From Deltaproteobacteria bacterium (GTDB taxonomy: Bacteria > Desulfobacterota > Binatia > DP-6), in contig VBLA01000263.1 in assembly GCA_005879245.1 (NCBI GenBank), positions 1-8,179 of the forward strand: 8,179 nucleotides of DNA, written 5' to 3'. Numbering within the stretch: position 1 is the first letter of the stretch; every line of letters starts with the position of its first letter. Positions 1 to 5,886 of the stretch are shown here, piece by piece. Under the pieces are notes generated by a model. That model worked only from the letters and a program-made list of their open reading frames with translations, did no database searches and had not been told where the DNA came from. The position numbers were made by a program, and so were the translations under genes.

Positions 1-381
1 ACGAAGGATCACACCTGGGTATGGGCCCATCTGCCGGGCGCTCCGTCCCTGGAGCAGGTGCGCGACCAGCCGCGGCGTTACTCGCTCCCGCGCTGCCTCG
101 GGCGCGAGCTCATCGTCTCGATCGACATGCTCTCCCTCGAGCTCCGCGCCGGTGACGTGCTCGCCCAGTGTAGCGATGGCGTCCACGGCGCACTCACGGA
201 CGACGACATCCAGGAGCTTCTCGAGGCCCATCCGCCCGAGGCCGCCTGCCGGGCGATCCTCCGACGGGCCGGGCAGCTCGATGGGAGCGACGACCTGAGC
301 GTGCAGGTCGCCGCGGTGCGAGACGTGCCGCTGGTCGCGCGCCGCTGGTGGCCGTTCAGCCGCGTCGCCGAGCGAGTCTAG
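1..381 (+). CDS. PP2C-family Ser/Thr protein phosphatase, C-terminal part (5' end outside window)
   Basis: The reading frame is open from base 1 and ends at TAG 379-381, giving 126 visible residues. The fragment matches the C-terminal third of PP2C (PPM) metal-dependent phosphatases, which remove phosphate from Ser/Thr in the cytoplasm. It shows a T-x-DHT stretch (residues 1-5), then PRCLGRE (30-36) where the family has R-x-LG. The CSDG metal-binding motif follows at 57-60, and GSDDLSV at 95-101 stands in for the usual G-x-x-DN-[IV]-T. D59 and D97 are the expected metal ligands, and the usual Asn after D97 is replaced by Asp. A short basic and aromatic tail (RRWWPF, 114-119) follows the domain. 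The N-terminal catalytic motifs lie outside the window. A GTG at 58 is in frame but falls inside the domain, so it is not the true start. The gene converges on the SDR gene with only 12 nt between stops. Family assignment is firm; the substrate is unknown. Confidence 0.85.
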   Translation, partial: TKDHTWVWAHLPGAPSLEQVRDQPRRYSLPRCLGRELIVSIDMLSLELRAGDVLAQCSDGVHGALTDDDIQELLEAHPPEAACRAILRRAGQLDGSDDLSVQVAAVRDVPLVARRWWPFSRVAERV

Positions 382-393
382 CGGCGTCTCATC

Positions 394-1152
394 CTATGCC
401 GTCGCGCCGCCGTCGACGGGAAGAGCGACGCCGGTCACGTACGAGGCGTCGTCCGAGGCGAGGAACAGCGCCGCGGCGGCGATCTCCTCGGGGCGAGCGA
501 GCCGTCCCATGGGCACCCGCTCGCCGAGGCCGGTGAGCGCCTGATCCGCCGATCCGCTCGTCGCGACGAACCGCCGGAGCAGCGCGGTGTCGGTGCCGCC
601 CGGGCAGAGGCAGTTGACGCGGATGTTCTCGCGCGCGAGCTCGCGCGCGAGCGAGCGGGTGAGCAGGATGACGCCGGCCTTCGCCGCGCAGTACGGCTCG
701 TTCATCGGCTGCCCTTGCAGGCCCGACTGAGACGCCATGTTCAGGATGACGCCATGCCCGCTCCGCCGGAGGTGCGGCAACGCCAGCCGGCAGCAGAGGT
801 AGGCGGCACGGAGGTTCACGGCGAGGATCTGGTCCCAGACCTCCGGCTCGAGCCGATCGAAGGGGACGAAGCTTCCCGCGCCGGCGTTGTTGAAGAGGAT
901 GTCGAGCCGGCCGAACCGCTCGACTGCGGCCTCGACCATCGCCCGCACCTGGGGCCCTTCGGTCACGTCGGTCCGCAAGAACTCGGCACGCCCACCGCTG
1001 GCGCGGATCGCGGCCGCCGCCTCCGCGCCGGCCGCACCATCCACGTCGGCGAGGAGCACGGCGGCCCCCTCGGCGGCGAAGCGCGCTGCCGCCGCCCGAC
1101 CGATCCCGTTCGCCGAGCCGGTGATGATCGCAGCTCGCCCGGCGAGCCGCAT
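394..1152 (-). CDS. SDR family NAD(P)-dependent oxidoreductase
   Basis: This is a classical short-chain dehydrogenase/reductase of 252 residues, the usual length. It would oxidise or reduce a hydroxyl/carbonyl pair on an unknown small substrate in the cytosol. The Rossmann glycine motif TGSANGIG is at residues 11-18. D36 ends beta-strand 2, which favours NAD(H) over NADP(H). NNAG is at 88-91. The catalytic tetrad is N113, S141, Y154 and K158 (the YCAAK motif). The C-terminus ends in the typical V-x-G-x-x-L-PVDGG pattern. The ATG (1152-1150) was chosen because MRLAGRAAIITG is the standard SDR N-terminus; the frame stays open upstream only as an antisense shadow. The start overlaps the hydrolase stop as TGATG, so translation is probably coupled. 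No Shine-Dalgarno sequence is visible before it. Pairing with a hydrolase suggests a shared catabolic or biosynthetic step, which is inference. Confidence 0.93.
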   Translation of the reverse strand: MRLAGRAAIITGSANGIGRAAAARFAAEGAAVLLADVDGAAGAEAAAAIRASGGRAEFLRTDVTEGPQVRAMVEAAVERFGRLDILFNNAGAGSFVPFDRLEPEVWDQILAVNLRAAYLCCRLALPHLRRSGHGVILNMASQSGLQGQPMNEPYCAAKAGVILLTRSLARELARENIRVNCLCPGGTDTALLRRFVATSGSADQALTGLGERVPMGRLARPEEIAAAALFLASDDASYVTGVALPVDGGATA

Positions 1153-1958
1153 CAACCGATCGGGTGTTGCGCGAGGAAGCGAAGCACCCGCGTCGCAAAC
1201 GGCCTGGGAGTCTCGAGGAAGCAGGCGTGCCCCGTCCCCGGCAGGAGCATCACCTCGGCGCTCAGGAGCGACGCCGCGATCGCCCGCGAGTAGCGGCTCG
1301 GGGTCAGGATGTCGTCCTCGCCGACGAGGAGCAGCGTGGGTGTGCGGAGCAGGGCGAGGAGATCGAGCGTGTCGTGCGCGAGGCATGCGTCCACCTGGCG
1401 CTGGTAGGCGGGGACGGACTTGAGCGGGCCGCGCTCGCGCAGCTTCGCCTGCAGCGCCACCACCTCGGGTGTCGGCGCGGCGATAAAGCGGTGCGTGAAG
1501 GCCCAAGGCGACAGCGCGGCGAGGAACTCTTCGGGCGCGAGGATCTCCACCAGGCGCCGCCAGGTTCCGAGAACCGCGGTGAGAAAGCCGTCGGTTCGTG
1601 CCCAGGTCGAAGCCAGGACCAGGCTCGCGATGCGCGTCGGTGCCACGAGCGCCATGTGCTGGGCGATCGCCCCACCCATCGAGGCGCCGACGACGTGGAA
1701 GCGCTCGATCCCGCGCTGGTCCATCAGACCAACGGCGTCCATGGCCATGTCGGCGAGCCCGTAGGGACTCCGCGCCTCGTCGCTGGCGCCGGCGTCGCGG
1801 TTGTCGAGGAGGACGACGCGATGGCGGCGGGCGAGCTCGGGGCGCACGAAGTGCCACCCCTGATGATCACCCCCGAGCCCCATCAGGAGGATGACGGGCT
1901 CGCCCGCACCCTCCTCGTCGTAAAACAGCTCGAGCTCACCGACGCGCGCCCGCGGCAT
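1152..1958 (-). CDS. Alpha/beta-fold hydrolase
   Basis: This 268-residue protein has the standard length and layout of single-domain alpha/beta hydrolases (esterase, lactonase or C-C hydrolase type). The oxyanion-hole region LLMGLGGD is at residues 24-31. The strand-4 region LLDNRDAGASD is at 50-60. The nucleophile elbow VGASMGG (90-96) places the catalytic serine at S93. The acid is D216 in LVGEDDILTP, and the histidine is H244 in PGTGHACFLE. The lid region around 120-190 is helical. The ATG at 1958-1956 starts right before the first strand; the frame runs far upstream, but that part is antisense to the methyltransferase. It is the first gene of a two-gene unit with the SDR. A TTGACT box 18 nt upstream of CACACT lies immediately before the start, suggesting a leaderless mRNA. 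The sequence does not reveal the substrate. The D-x-G-x-S-D strand-4 segment is common in ester- and lactone-cleaving members. Confidence 0.92.
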   Translation of the reverse strand: MPRARVGELELFYDEEGAGEPVILLMGLGGDHQGWHFVRPELARRHRVVLLDNRDAGASDEARSPYGLADMAMDAVGLMDQRGIERFHVVGASMGGAIAQHMALVAPTRIASLVLASTWARTDGFLTAVLGTWRRLVEILAPEEFLAALSPWAFTHRFIAAPTPEVVALQAKLRERGPLKSVPAYQRQVDACLAHDTLDLLALLRTPTLLLVGEDDILTPSRYSRAIAASLLSAEVMLLPGTGHACFLETPRPFATRVLRFLAQHPIG

Positions 1959-1966
1959 GGCGGGGA

Positions 1967-1996
1967 AGTGTGGGCCGCCTCGCCGGCGCAAGTCAA
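1967..1996 (-). promoter_or_regulatory. Putative promoter of the hydrolase-SDR operon
   Basis: On the minus strand TTGACT (1996-1991) is followed by an 18-nt spacer and CACACT (1972-1967). Eight bases then separate the second box from the ATG. The -35 box matches TTGACA at five of six positions; the -10 box matches at only three. Transcription would begin at or within a base or two of the start codon. The 81-bp gap also holds the divergent methyltransferase promoter. Confidence 0.45.
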
Positions 1997-2004
1997 CCCG
2001 CGCT

Positions 2005-2033
2005 CTTCCATCGCCGCGCCCGGGTGCTAGGGT
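2005..2033 (+). promoter_or_regulatory. Putative leaderless promoter of the O-methyltransferase
   Basis: TAGGGT (2028-2033) lies exactly 6 nt before the ATG at 2040. It keeps the conserved first T, second A and last T of a sigma-70 -10 box. A weak -35 candidate CTTCCA (2005-2010) lies 17 nt upstream. With normal start-site spacing, transcription would begin at the A of the start codon. The GGGG between box and ATG is too close to act as a Shine-Dalgarno sequence. Confidence 0.45.
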
Positions 2034-2039
2034 CGGGGC

Positions 2040-2696
2040 ATGCACGAGAAATGGACGACCCTCACATCGGACCTCTACGGCTACCTCCTGGCCCACAACC
2101 CGGCGCCGGATCCGGTCCTTCGTGACCTCGCCGCCGAGACGGCGGCCCTCGGGCCGGTGAGCCTCATGCAGGTCGCCGTCGAGCAGGCGGGGCTGCTCAC
2201 CCTGCTCGGCCGCCTGCTCGGCGCCCGGCAAGCAGTCGAGGTCGGCACGTTCACCGGCTACAGCGCGATCGCGATCGCCCGCGGTCTCGCCGCGGACGGG
2301 CAGCTCGTTGCCTGCGAGCTGAGCGAGGAATGGGCGGCGATCGCGCGACGGTACTTCGCGCGGGCCGGACTTGCCGACCGCATCAGCCTCCGCCTCGGAC
2401 CCGCGCTCGGCACGCTTCGCGCCCTCCCCCGCACTCCGGAGATCGACCTCGCCTTCATCGACGCCGACAAGACGGGCTACCGCGCCTACTACGAGGAGCT
2501 CCTGCCTCGCCTTCGGCCGAACGGCGTCATCATCTTCGACAACGTGCTCTGGATGGGCCGGGTGGCGGACCCGAGCGACCACGAGGAGAGCACTCGCGCC
2601 ATCCGCGCGCTGAACGACTTCCTGGTCGAGGACGAGCGGGTGGACGCCGTCATGCTCCCGGTCGCGGACGGCATCACCCTGGCGCGGAAGCGGTAG
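2040..2696 (+). CDS. Class I SAM-dependent O-methyltransferase (CCoAOMT/COMT-like family 3)
   Basis: This 218-residue protein matches the family 3 O-methyltransferases, which move a methyl group from S-adenosylmethionine to a hydroxyl, often on a catechol, using a divalent metal. The N-terminal cap helices cover roughly residues 1-60. SAM-binding motif I is VEVGTFTGYSA (66-76), and the acidic residue for the SAM ribose is E93. The metal-site residues are D141 (in FIDADKTGY, 139-147) and D167-N168 (in FDNVLWMGRV, 166-175). These motifs are complete, so the protein should be active. The substrate cannot be read from the sequence, since bacterial members range from catechols to natural products. 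The ATG at 2040 follows a -10-like box by 6 nt, with no Shine-Dalgarno sequence. The last 23 bases overlap the 3' end of the epimerase pseudogene on the other strand. The hydrolase-SDR operon is divergent. Confidence 0.93.
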   Translation: MHEKWTTLTSDLYGYLLAHNPAPDPVLRDLAAETAALGPVSLMQVAVEQAGLLTLLGRLLGARQAVEVGTFTGYSAIAIARGLAADGQLVACELSEEWAAIARRYFARAGLADRISLRLGPALGTLRALPRTPEIDLAFIDADKTGYRAYYEELLPRLRPNGVIIFDNVLWMGRVADPSDHEESTRAIRALNDFLVEDERVDAVMLPVADGITLARKR

Positions 2697-3446
2697 GACG
2701 TCCGAGACTGGCGGCCAGCGCGCCCGGGAGATCGGGGTGCCGCCAGCGGTACCCGAGTCGCTCGGCGGCGCGCGGCATGACGCGCTGGCCGGTGAGCAGC
2801 ATGTCGGCGAGCTCGCCGAGGACGAGGCGCAGCACGGGTGCCGGGACGGCGAGCCACGCGGGGCGCCCGAGGGCGCTGCCGAGCGCACGGGCGAAGTCGC
2901 GGTTTTCCACCGGGCGAGGGGCGGTCGCGTTGAGCGGGCCGCGATAGCGCTCGTCCTCGAGCACGGCCAGGACGAGGCCGATGACGTCGTCGCGCTGGAT
3001 CCACGACATCCACTGCCGACCGCTGCCGAGAGGTCCTCCCACGAAGGCGCGAAAGGGGGGAAGCATCCGGCCAAGCGCGCCGCCGTCGGGAGCGAGCACG
3101 ACCCCGAGGCGGAGGCGGACCACCCGGATACCGAGCGCCTCGGCGCGCAGCGCTTCGCGCTCCCACGCCTCGCAGACCCGGGCAAGGAAGTCCGCTCCAG
3201 GCGGAGCCGTCTCGTCGAGCGCCTCGTCCCCGTGCGGCCCGTAGTAGCCGACCGCCGAGGCATTCACGAGGACCGTCGGCCGCCGGGCCGCGCCACTTGC
3301 CGCCTCGACCAGCCTCCCCGTCGTGCCGACGCGGCTGTCGCGGATGCGTGCCTTGCGCGCCGCCGTCCACCGTCCGGCGGCGATCGTATCCCCGGCAAGG
3401 TTGACGAGCGGATGAAACCGGTGGCACCGGCGACGAGCACACGCAC
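2674..3446 (-). pseudogene. TIGR01777-type NAD-dependent epimerase (YfcH/SDR39U1-like), internal deletion and frame change
   Basis: The gene starts with GTG 3446-3444, giving V(M)-R-V-L-V-A-G-A-T-G-F-I, the first strand and glycine motif of a TIGR01777 epimerase. Near 3402-3413 the match jumps to another frame at LVNLAGD and stays there to the TGA at 2676-2674. In relatives, such as E. coli YfcH as I recall it, about 50 residues separate GATGFIG from NLAGE. Here almost nothing does, so an out-of-frame piece of roughly 150 bp is missing. The rest is intact and typical: RWTAARKARIRDSRV, NASAVGYYG, the FLARVCEAWE segment, RLGVVLAPDGG, then the C-terminal DUF1731-like region ending in RHPDL. Translation from the GTG would leave the protein frame early, so a functional product is unlikely. 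It follows the radical SAM gene by 8 nt and overlaps the methyltransferase tail. An assembly error could give the same picture. Confidence 0.8.
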
Positions 3447-3467
3447 GTCGCGCCTCAGAGCGTGTGC
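3437..3467 (-). repeat. Inverted repeat across the radical SAM / epimerase junction
   Basis: A perfect 8-bp inverted repeat (GCACACGC at 3460-3467 read on the minus strand, with GCGTGTGC at 3437-3444) encloses a 15-nt loop. The loop holds the radical SAM stop codon and most of the epimerase GTG. As RNA it could fold and partly hide the epimerase start. It lies in coding sequence on both sides, so chance is possible. Confidence 0.35.
3453..3456 (-). promoter_or_regulatory. Shine-Dalgarno-like GAGG before the epimerase GTG
   Basis: GAGG overlaps the radical SAM stop codon (TGAGG) and lies 6 nt before GTG 3446-3444. This supports that GTG over the second in-frame GTG at 3440. It is the only recognisable ribosome-binding site among the gene starts in this window. 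Confidence 0.45.
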
Positions 3468-4882
3468 GTCGACTGGAAGAGCCGGTTCCCGATCCCCGAA
3501 AAAAGGGCGAGGCTGTTGCGCAGCATGGCGCCCCGAAAGGCGGGGAAGTCGTGGAAGAAACGGCTCCGCCGCGCCGCACGCGGGTCGAAGTAGAGCTTGA
3601 GACCCTCCCAGAGCATCGCCCGCGCGATCGCCTCGCTCGAGAGATGGCGGGTCCGGACGTTCACCATGTAGCCGTTGTAGCGATCGAGGCGATCGGGATT
3701 GGTGACGAGACCTTCGGCGACGAGCTCGTCGCGCATCTCGGTCCGCGGGTAGGGCGTGAGGCACTGCACGATCGGGAAGTCGAGGCCGAGCCGGCGCGCA
3801 TAGCGGAACGTCCGGCGGATCGCGGCGCGATCGTCGTCCGGGTTGCCGACGATGAACCCACCGACCGCCTTGATGCCGTTCTCCTGGAGGAGACGAACGG
3901 CACGCGGGGTCTCATCCTCGTTCTTACCGCGCTTGGCGGCGATGTCGAGCGCGGCGACGTTCGTCTCCTCCGCGTTCTCGATCCCCATGAAGACGGTGTC
4001 GAAGCCGGCGCGCGCCATCTTCGGGGCGAGCGTCGGGTCCTTGGCGATGCCATGCACCGAGGCCTGCACGATGTAGCGGAGATGGGAGAGGCCGCCTGCA
4101 TGGATCTCGTCGCACAGCTCCTTCAGGCGCGGCACGTCGATCGTGATGTTGTCGTCGACGAAGAAGACGCCGCGCACGCCGCGGCGCGCCAGCCCGTGCA
4201 GGTCCGCCAGGATGCGCGGGATGGGGAACTTCCGGAACGTGCGACCGTACATGCGACGGATCGAGCAGAAGGTGCAGGGCAGCGGGCAGCCGCGCGTGGT
4301 CTCGGCCACATCGAAGGTGCGGTCGAAGTAGAAGGCGCCGTCGTACACTCGCGTCTCGCGGCGCGGGAGCGGAAGGGAGTCGAGCTCGAGGAGCGCTCCA
4401 TCCGGGTTGTGGCGGAAGCCGTCGCGCGCCCGCCAGGAGAGACCCTGCACACCCTTCAGATCGCCCCCCGCCCCCGCGAGCACGTCGATCACCTGACGGA
4501 AGGTCGCCTCCCCCTCGTTCCGCACGATGAAGTCGAAGAGGTGACCGTCCCGCGCGGCGACCTGATCGGCCAGGACCGTGGCGTGGTAGCCACCGAGCAT
4601 CTGGAGCACGTGCGGCGCCGCCGCGCGGACGGCCTTCGCCAGGGCCCGCGCCGTGTCGTACTGGAACGACATGGCCGAATAGCCCACCAGATCGGGATGG
4701 AAGGTCCTGACCTCGGAGAGGACCTGGCTGAGGACCCCCTTCGGCCGGAGCACGAGGTCGAGGATCCGCACCTCGTGCCCGGGCACCTGGGCGGCGAGCG
4801 AACAGAGGCCGAGGTTCGGAAACTTCATCACGCGGTCGAGCGAGGCGGCGGTATCCGGCATCGCGAGCAGGAGGATCCGCAT
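3455..4882 (-). CDS. B12-binding domain radical SAM protein
   Basis: This 475-residue protein has two parts. Residues 1 to about 150 form a cobalamin-binding-like Rossmann domain: MRILLLAMPD start, PDLVGYSAMSF at 63-73, LGGYHAT at 96-102, and NEGE at 122-125. The classic D-x-H-x-x-G lower-ligand motif is not seen, as is common in this family. A radical SAM barrel follows, with the [4Fe-4S] cysteines C199, C203 and C206 in RGCPLPCTFC, and LTPYPRTEM typical of the late barrel. Such enzymes (BchE, HpnR and many others) use SAM, and often cobalamin, for methylation or ring chemistry. Which one this is cannot be told from sequence alone. The C-terminal tail is basic and aromatic. The ATG at 4882-4880 lies 6 nt after a -10 box with a perfect TTGACA -35, a strong start assignment. 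It is divergent from the ABC exporter and followed by the broken epimerase. Confidence 0.92.
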   Translation of the reverse strand: MRILLLAMPDTAASLDRVMKFPNLGLCSLAAQVPGHEVRILDLVLRPKGVLSQVLSEVRTFHPDLVGYSAMSFQYDTARALAKAVRAAAPHVLQMLGGYHATVLADQVAARDGHLFDFIVRNEGEATFRQVIDVLAGAGGDLKGVQGLSWRARDGFRHNPDGALLELDSLPLPRRETRVYDGAFYFDRTFDVAETTRGCPLPCTFCSIRRMYGRTFRKFPIPRILADLHGLARRGVRGVFFVDDNITIDVPRLKELCDEIHAGGLSHLRYIVQASVHGIAKDPTLAPKMARAGFDTVFMGIENAEETNVAALDIAAKRGKNEDETPRAVRLLQENGIKAVGGFIVGNPDDDRAAIRRTFRYARRLGLDFPIVQCLTPYPRTEMRDELVAEGLVTNPDRLDRYNGYMVNVRTRHLSSEAIARAMLWEGLKLYFDPRAARRSRFFHDFPAFRGAMLRNSLALFSGIGNRLFQSTHTL

Positions 4883-4888
4883 GTCGGG

Positions 4889-4917
4889 CCTATGGACGCG
4901 GCCTCGCGGCGTGTCAA
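4889..4917 (-). promoter_or_regulatory. Putative leaderless promoter of the radical SAM gene
   Basis: On the minus strand a perfect TTGACA (4917-4912) is followed by a 17-nt spacer and CATAGG (4894-4889). Six bases then separate it from the ATG at 4882. The -35 is consensus and the spacing is ideal; the -10 matches at three positions. The predicted transcription start is the A of the ATG. This is the best promoter in the window. Confidence 0.6.
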
Positions 4918-4923
4918 TATACG
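4918..4923 (+). promoter_or_regulatory. Putative -10 box of the ABC exporter operon
   Basis: TATACG lies 9 nt before the GTG at 4933, which would give a leader of about two bases. No good -35 is seen; TGGACG (4893-4898) would need a 19-nt spacer. The box directly abuts the -35 of the divergent radical SAM promoter, so the two polymerases would compete in this 50-bp gap. Confidence 0.35.
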
Positions 4924-4932
4924 GTTCGCCGC

Positions 4933-5886
4933 GTGGCTCCGCTCATCCTAGTCGACGGCCTCCGCAAGCGTTACGGCACACGCGTCGCGCTCGATGGCGT
5001 GGGGCTCGCCGTCGGGCCGGGCGAGATCGTCGGTCTCCTCGGCCCGAACGGCGCCGGAAAATCGACGACGCTCTCGATTCTCGCGACCCTCCTCCCCTTC
5101 GACGCCGGCAACGTCACGATCGCCGATCACCCGCTGCCCGCAGCAGCGGCCCGGGCGCGCCGCGAGCTCGGCTTCGTGCCACAGCAGGTGGCCCTCTACC
5201 CGACGCTGTCGGCCCGCGAGAACCTGCGCTTCTTCGCCCGCACCCTCGGGCTTGCGCCGCGCGAGGCCGCGCGCAGCGCGGCGGACGTGTTGAGCCTGAT
5301 CGGGCTCGAGAGCCGCGCCGGCGAGCCGGTCTCCCGCTGCTCCGTCGGCATGCGGCGCCGCCTGAACCTCGGCTGCGGCATCCTCCACCGCCCGCGCGTG
5401 CTGCTCCTCGACGAGCCCGCCGTCGGCGTCGATCCCCAGTCGCGCGAGCGCCTGTTCGAGACGGTATCCGCACTCGCCGCGGGCGGTGCCGCCGTCCTCT
5501 ACAGCACGCACCAGATGGAAGAAGCCGAGCGCCTCTGTGCGCGCGTCGTCCTGCTCGACGTGGGGCGCGTGGTCGCGAGCGGCACACCGGCGGCGCTGGT
5601 GGCCCAGACCGGCGTCTCGGCGACGGTCCGCGTCCGCACCGCACGGTCCCTCCCCGTCGGCTGGCTCGCCACCGAGGGCGCCCGTCTCGTCGATGCGGCC
5701 AACGGTGAGGCAGCGGTAGCGATAGCACACTCAGCCGTCGTGCCCGCGGTGCTGGCGGCCGCCATGCGAGCGGGCGGCGAGATCCTCGACTTCAGCCTCC
5801 ACCGCCCGACCCTTGCCGACGCGTTTCTCTCCCTCACCGGCCGAGCCTTGCGCGACGACGACGAGCCGGCCCCCGCGGCCCCGTGA
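4933..5886 (+). CDS. ABC exporter ATP-binding protein (ABC-2 type, NatA/DrrA-like)
   Basis: This 317-residue protein powers an ABC-2 exporter at the inner face of the membrane. Walker A GPNGAGKST is at residues 37-45 and the Q-loop glutamine at 84-85. The signature is CSVGM at 136-140. Walker B LLLDEP (157-162) carries the catalytic E161, and the H-loop is H193 in STHQMEE. The D-loop region GVD is at 165-167. A C-terminal domain of about 100 residues follows, as in the DrrA/NatA group (length usual for them). The signature is degenerate: the Ser and second Gly of LSGGQ are kept, but Leu is Cys and the first Gly is Val. The GTG at 4933 was chosen because the protein starts there with the standard first strand (LILVDGLRKRYG). 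The stop overlaps the permease start. The cargo is unknown; lipid, drug or polymer are all possible. Confidence 0.94.
   Translation: MAPLILVDGLRKRYGTRVALDGVGLAVGPGEIVGLLGPNGAGKSTTLSILATLLPFDAGNVTIADHPLPAAAARARRELGFVPQQVALYPTLSARENLRFFARTLGLAPREAARSAADVLSLIGLESRAGEPVSRCSVGMRRRLNLGCGILHRPRVLLLDEPAVGVDPQSRERLFETVSALAAGGAAVLYSTHQMEEAERLCARVVLLDVGRVVASGTPAALVAQTGVSATVRVRTARSLPVGWLATEGARLVDAANGEAAVAIAHSAVVPAVLAAAMRAGGEILDFSLHRPTLADAFLSLTGRALRDDDEPAPAAP

Noticed and set aside
410..419. Perfect 10-bp palindrome CCGTCGACGG near the SDR stop
   Set aside because: It encodes the conserved VDGG end of SDR proteins, so it is explained by coding constraint and high GC, not by an operator or terminator.
394..1857. 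Long upstream extension of the SDR frame
   Set aside because: The extension is Arg/Pro/Ala-rich shadow of the hydrolase gene; the standard SDR N-terminus begins at 1152.
1152..3263. 703-codon open frame on the minus strand ending with the hydrolase
   Set aside because: Only residues after the ATG at 1958 look like a protein family. The upstream part is antisense to the methyltransferase and out of frame with the epimerase; it stays open because of high GC.
3402..3425. Programmed ribosomal frameshift joining the two epimerase parts
   Set aside because: No slippery sequence is seen, and about 50 expected residues are missing from all frames, which frameshifting cannot restore.
3464..4951. 495-codon plus-strand open frame opposite the radical SAM gene
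   Set aside because: It has a composition typical of antisense GC-rich DNA (Glu/Arg/His/Asp-rich without motifs), while the minus strand has complete radical SAM motifs.
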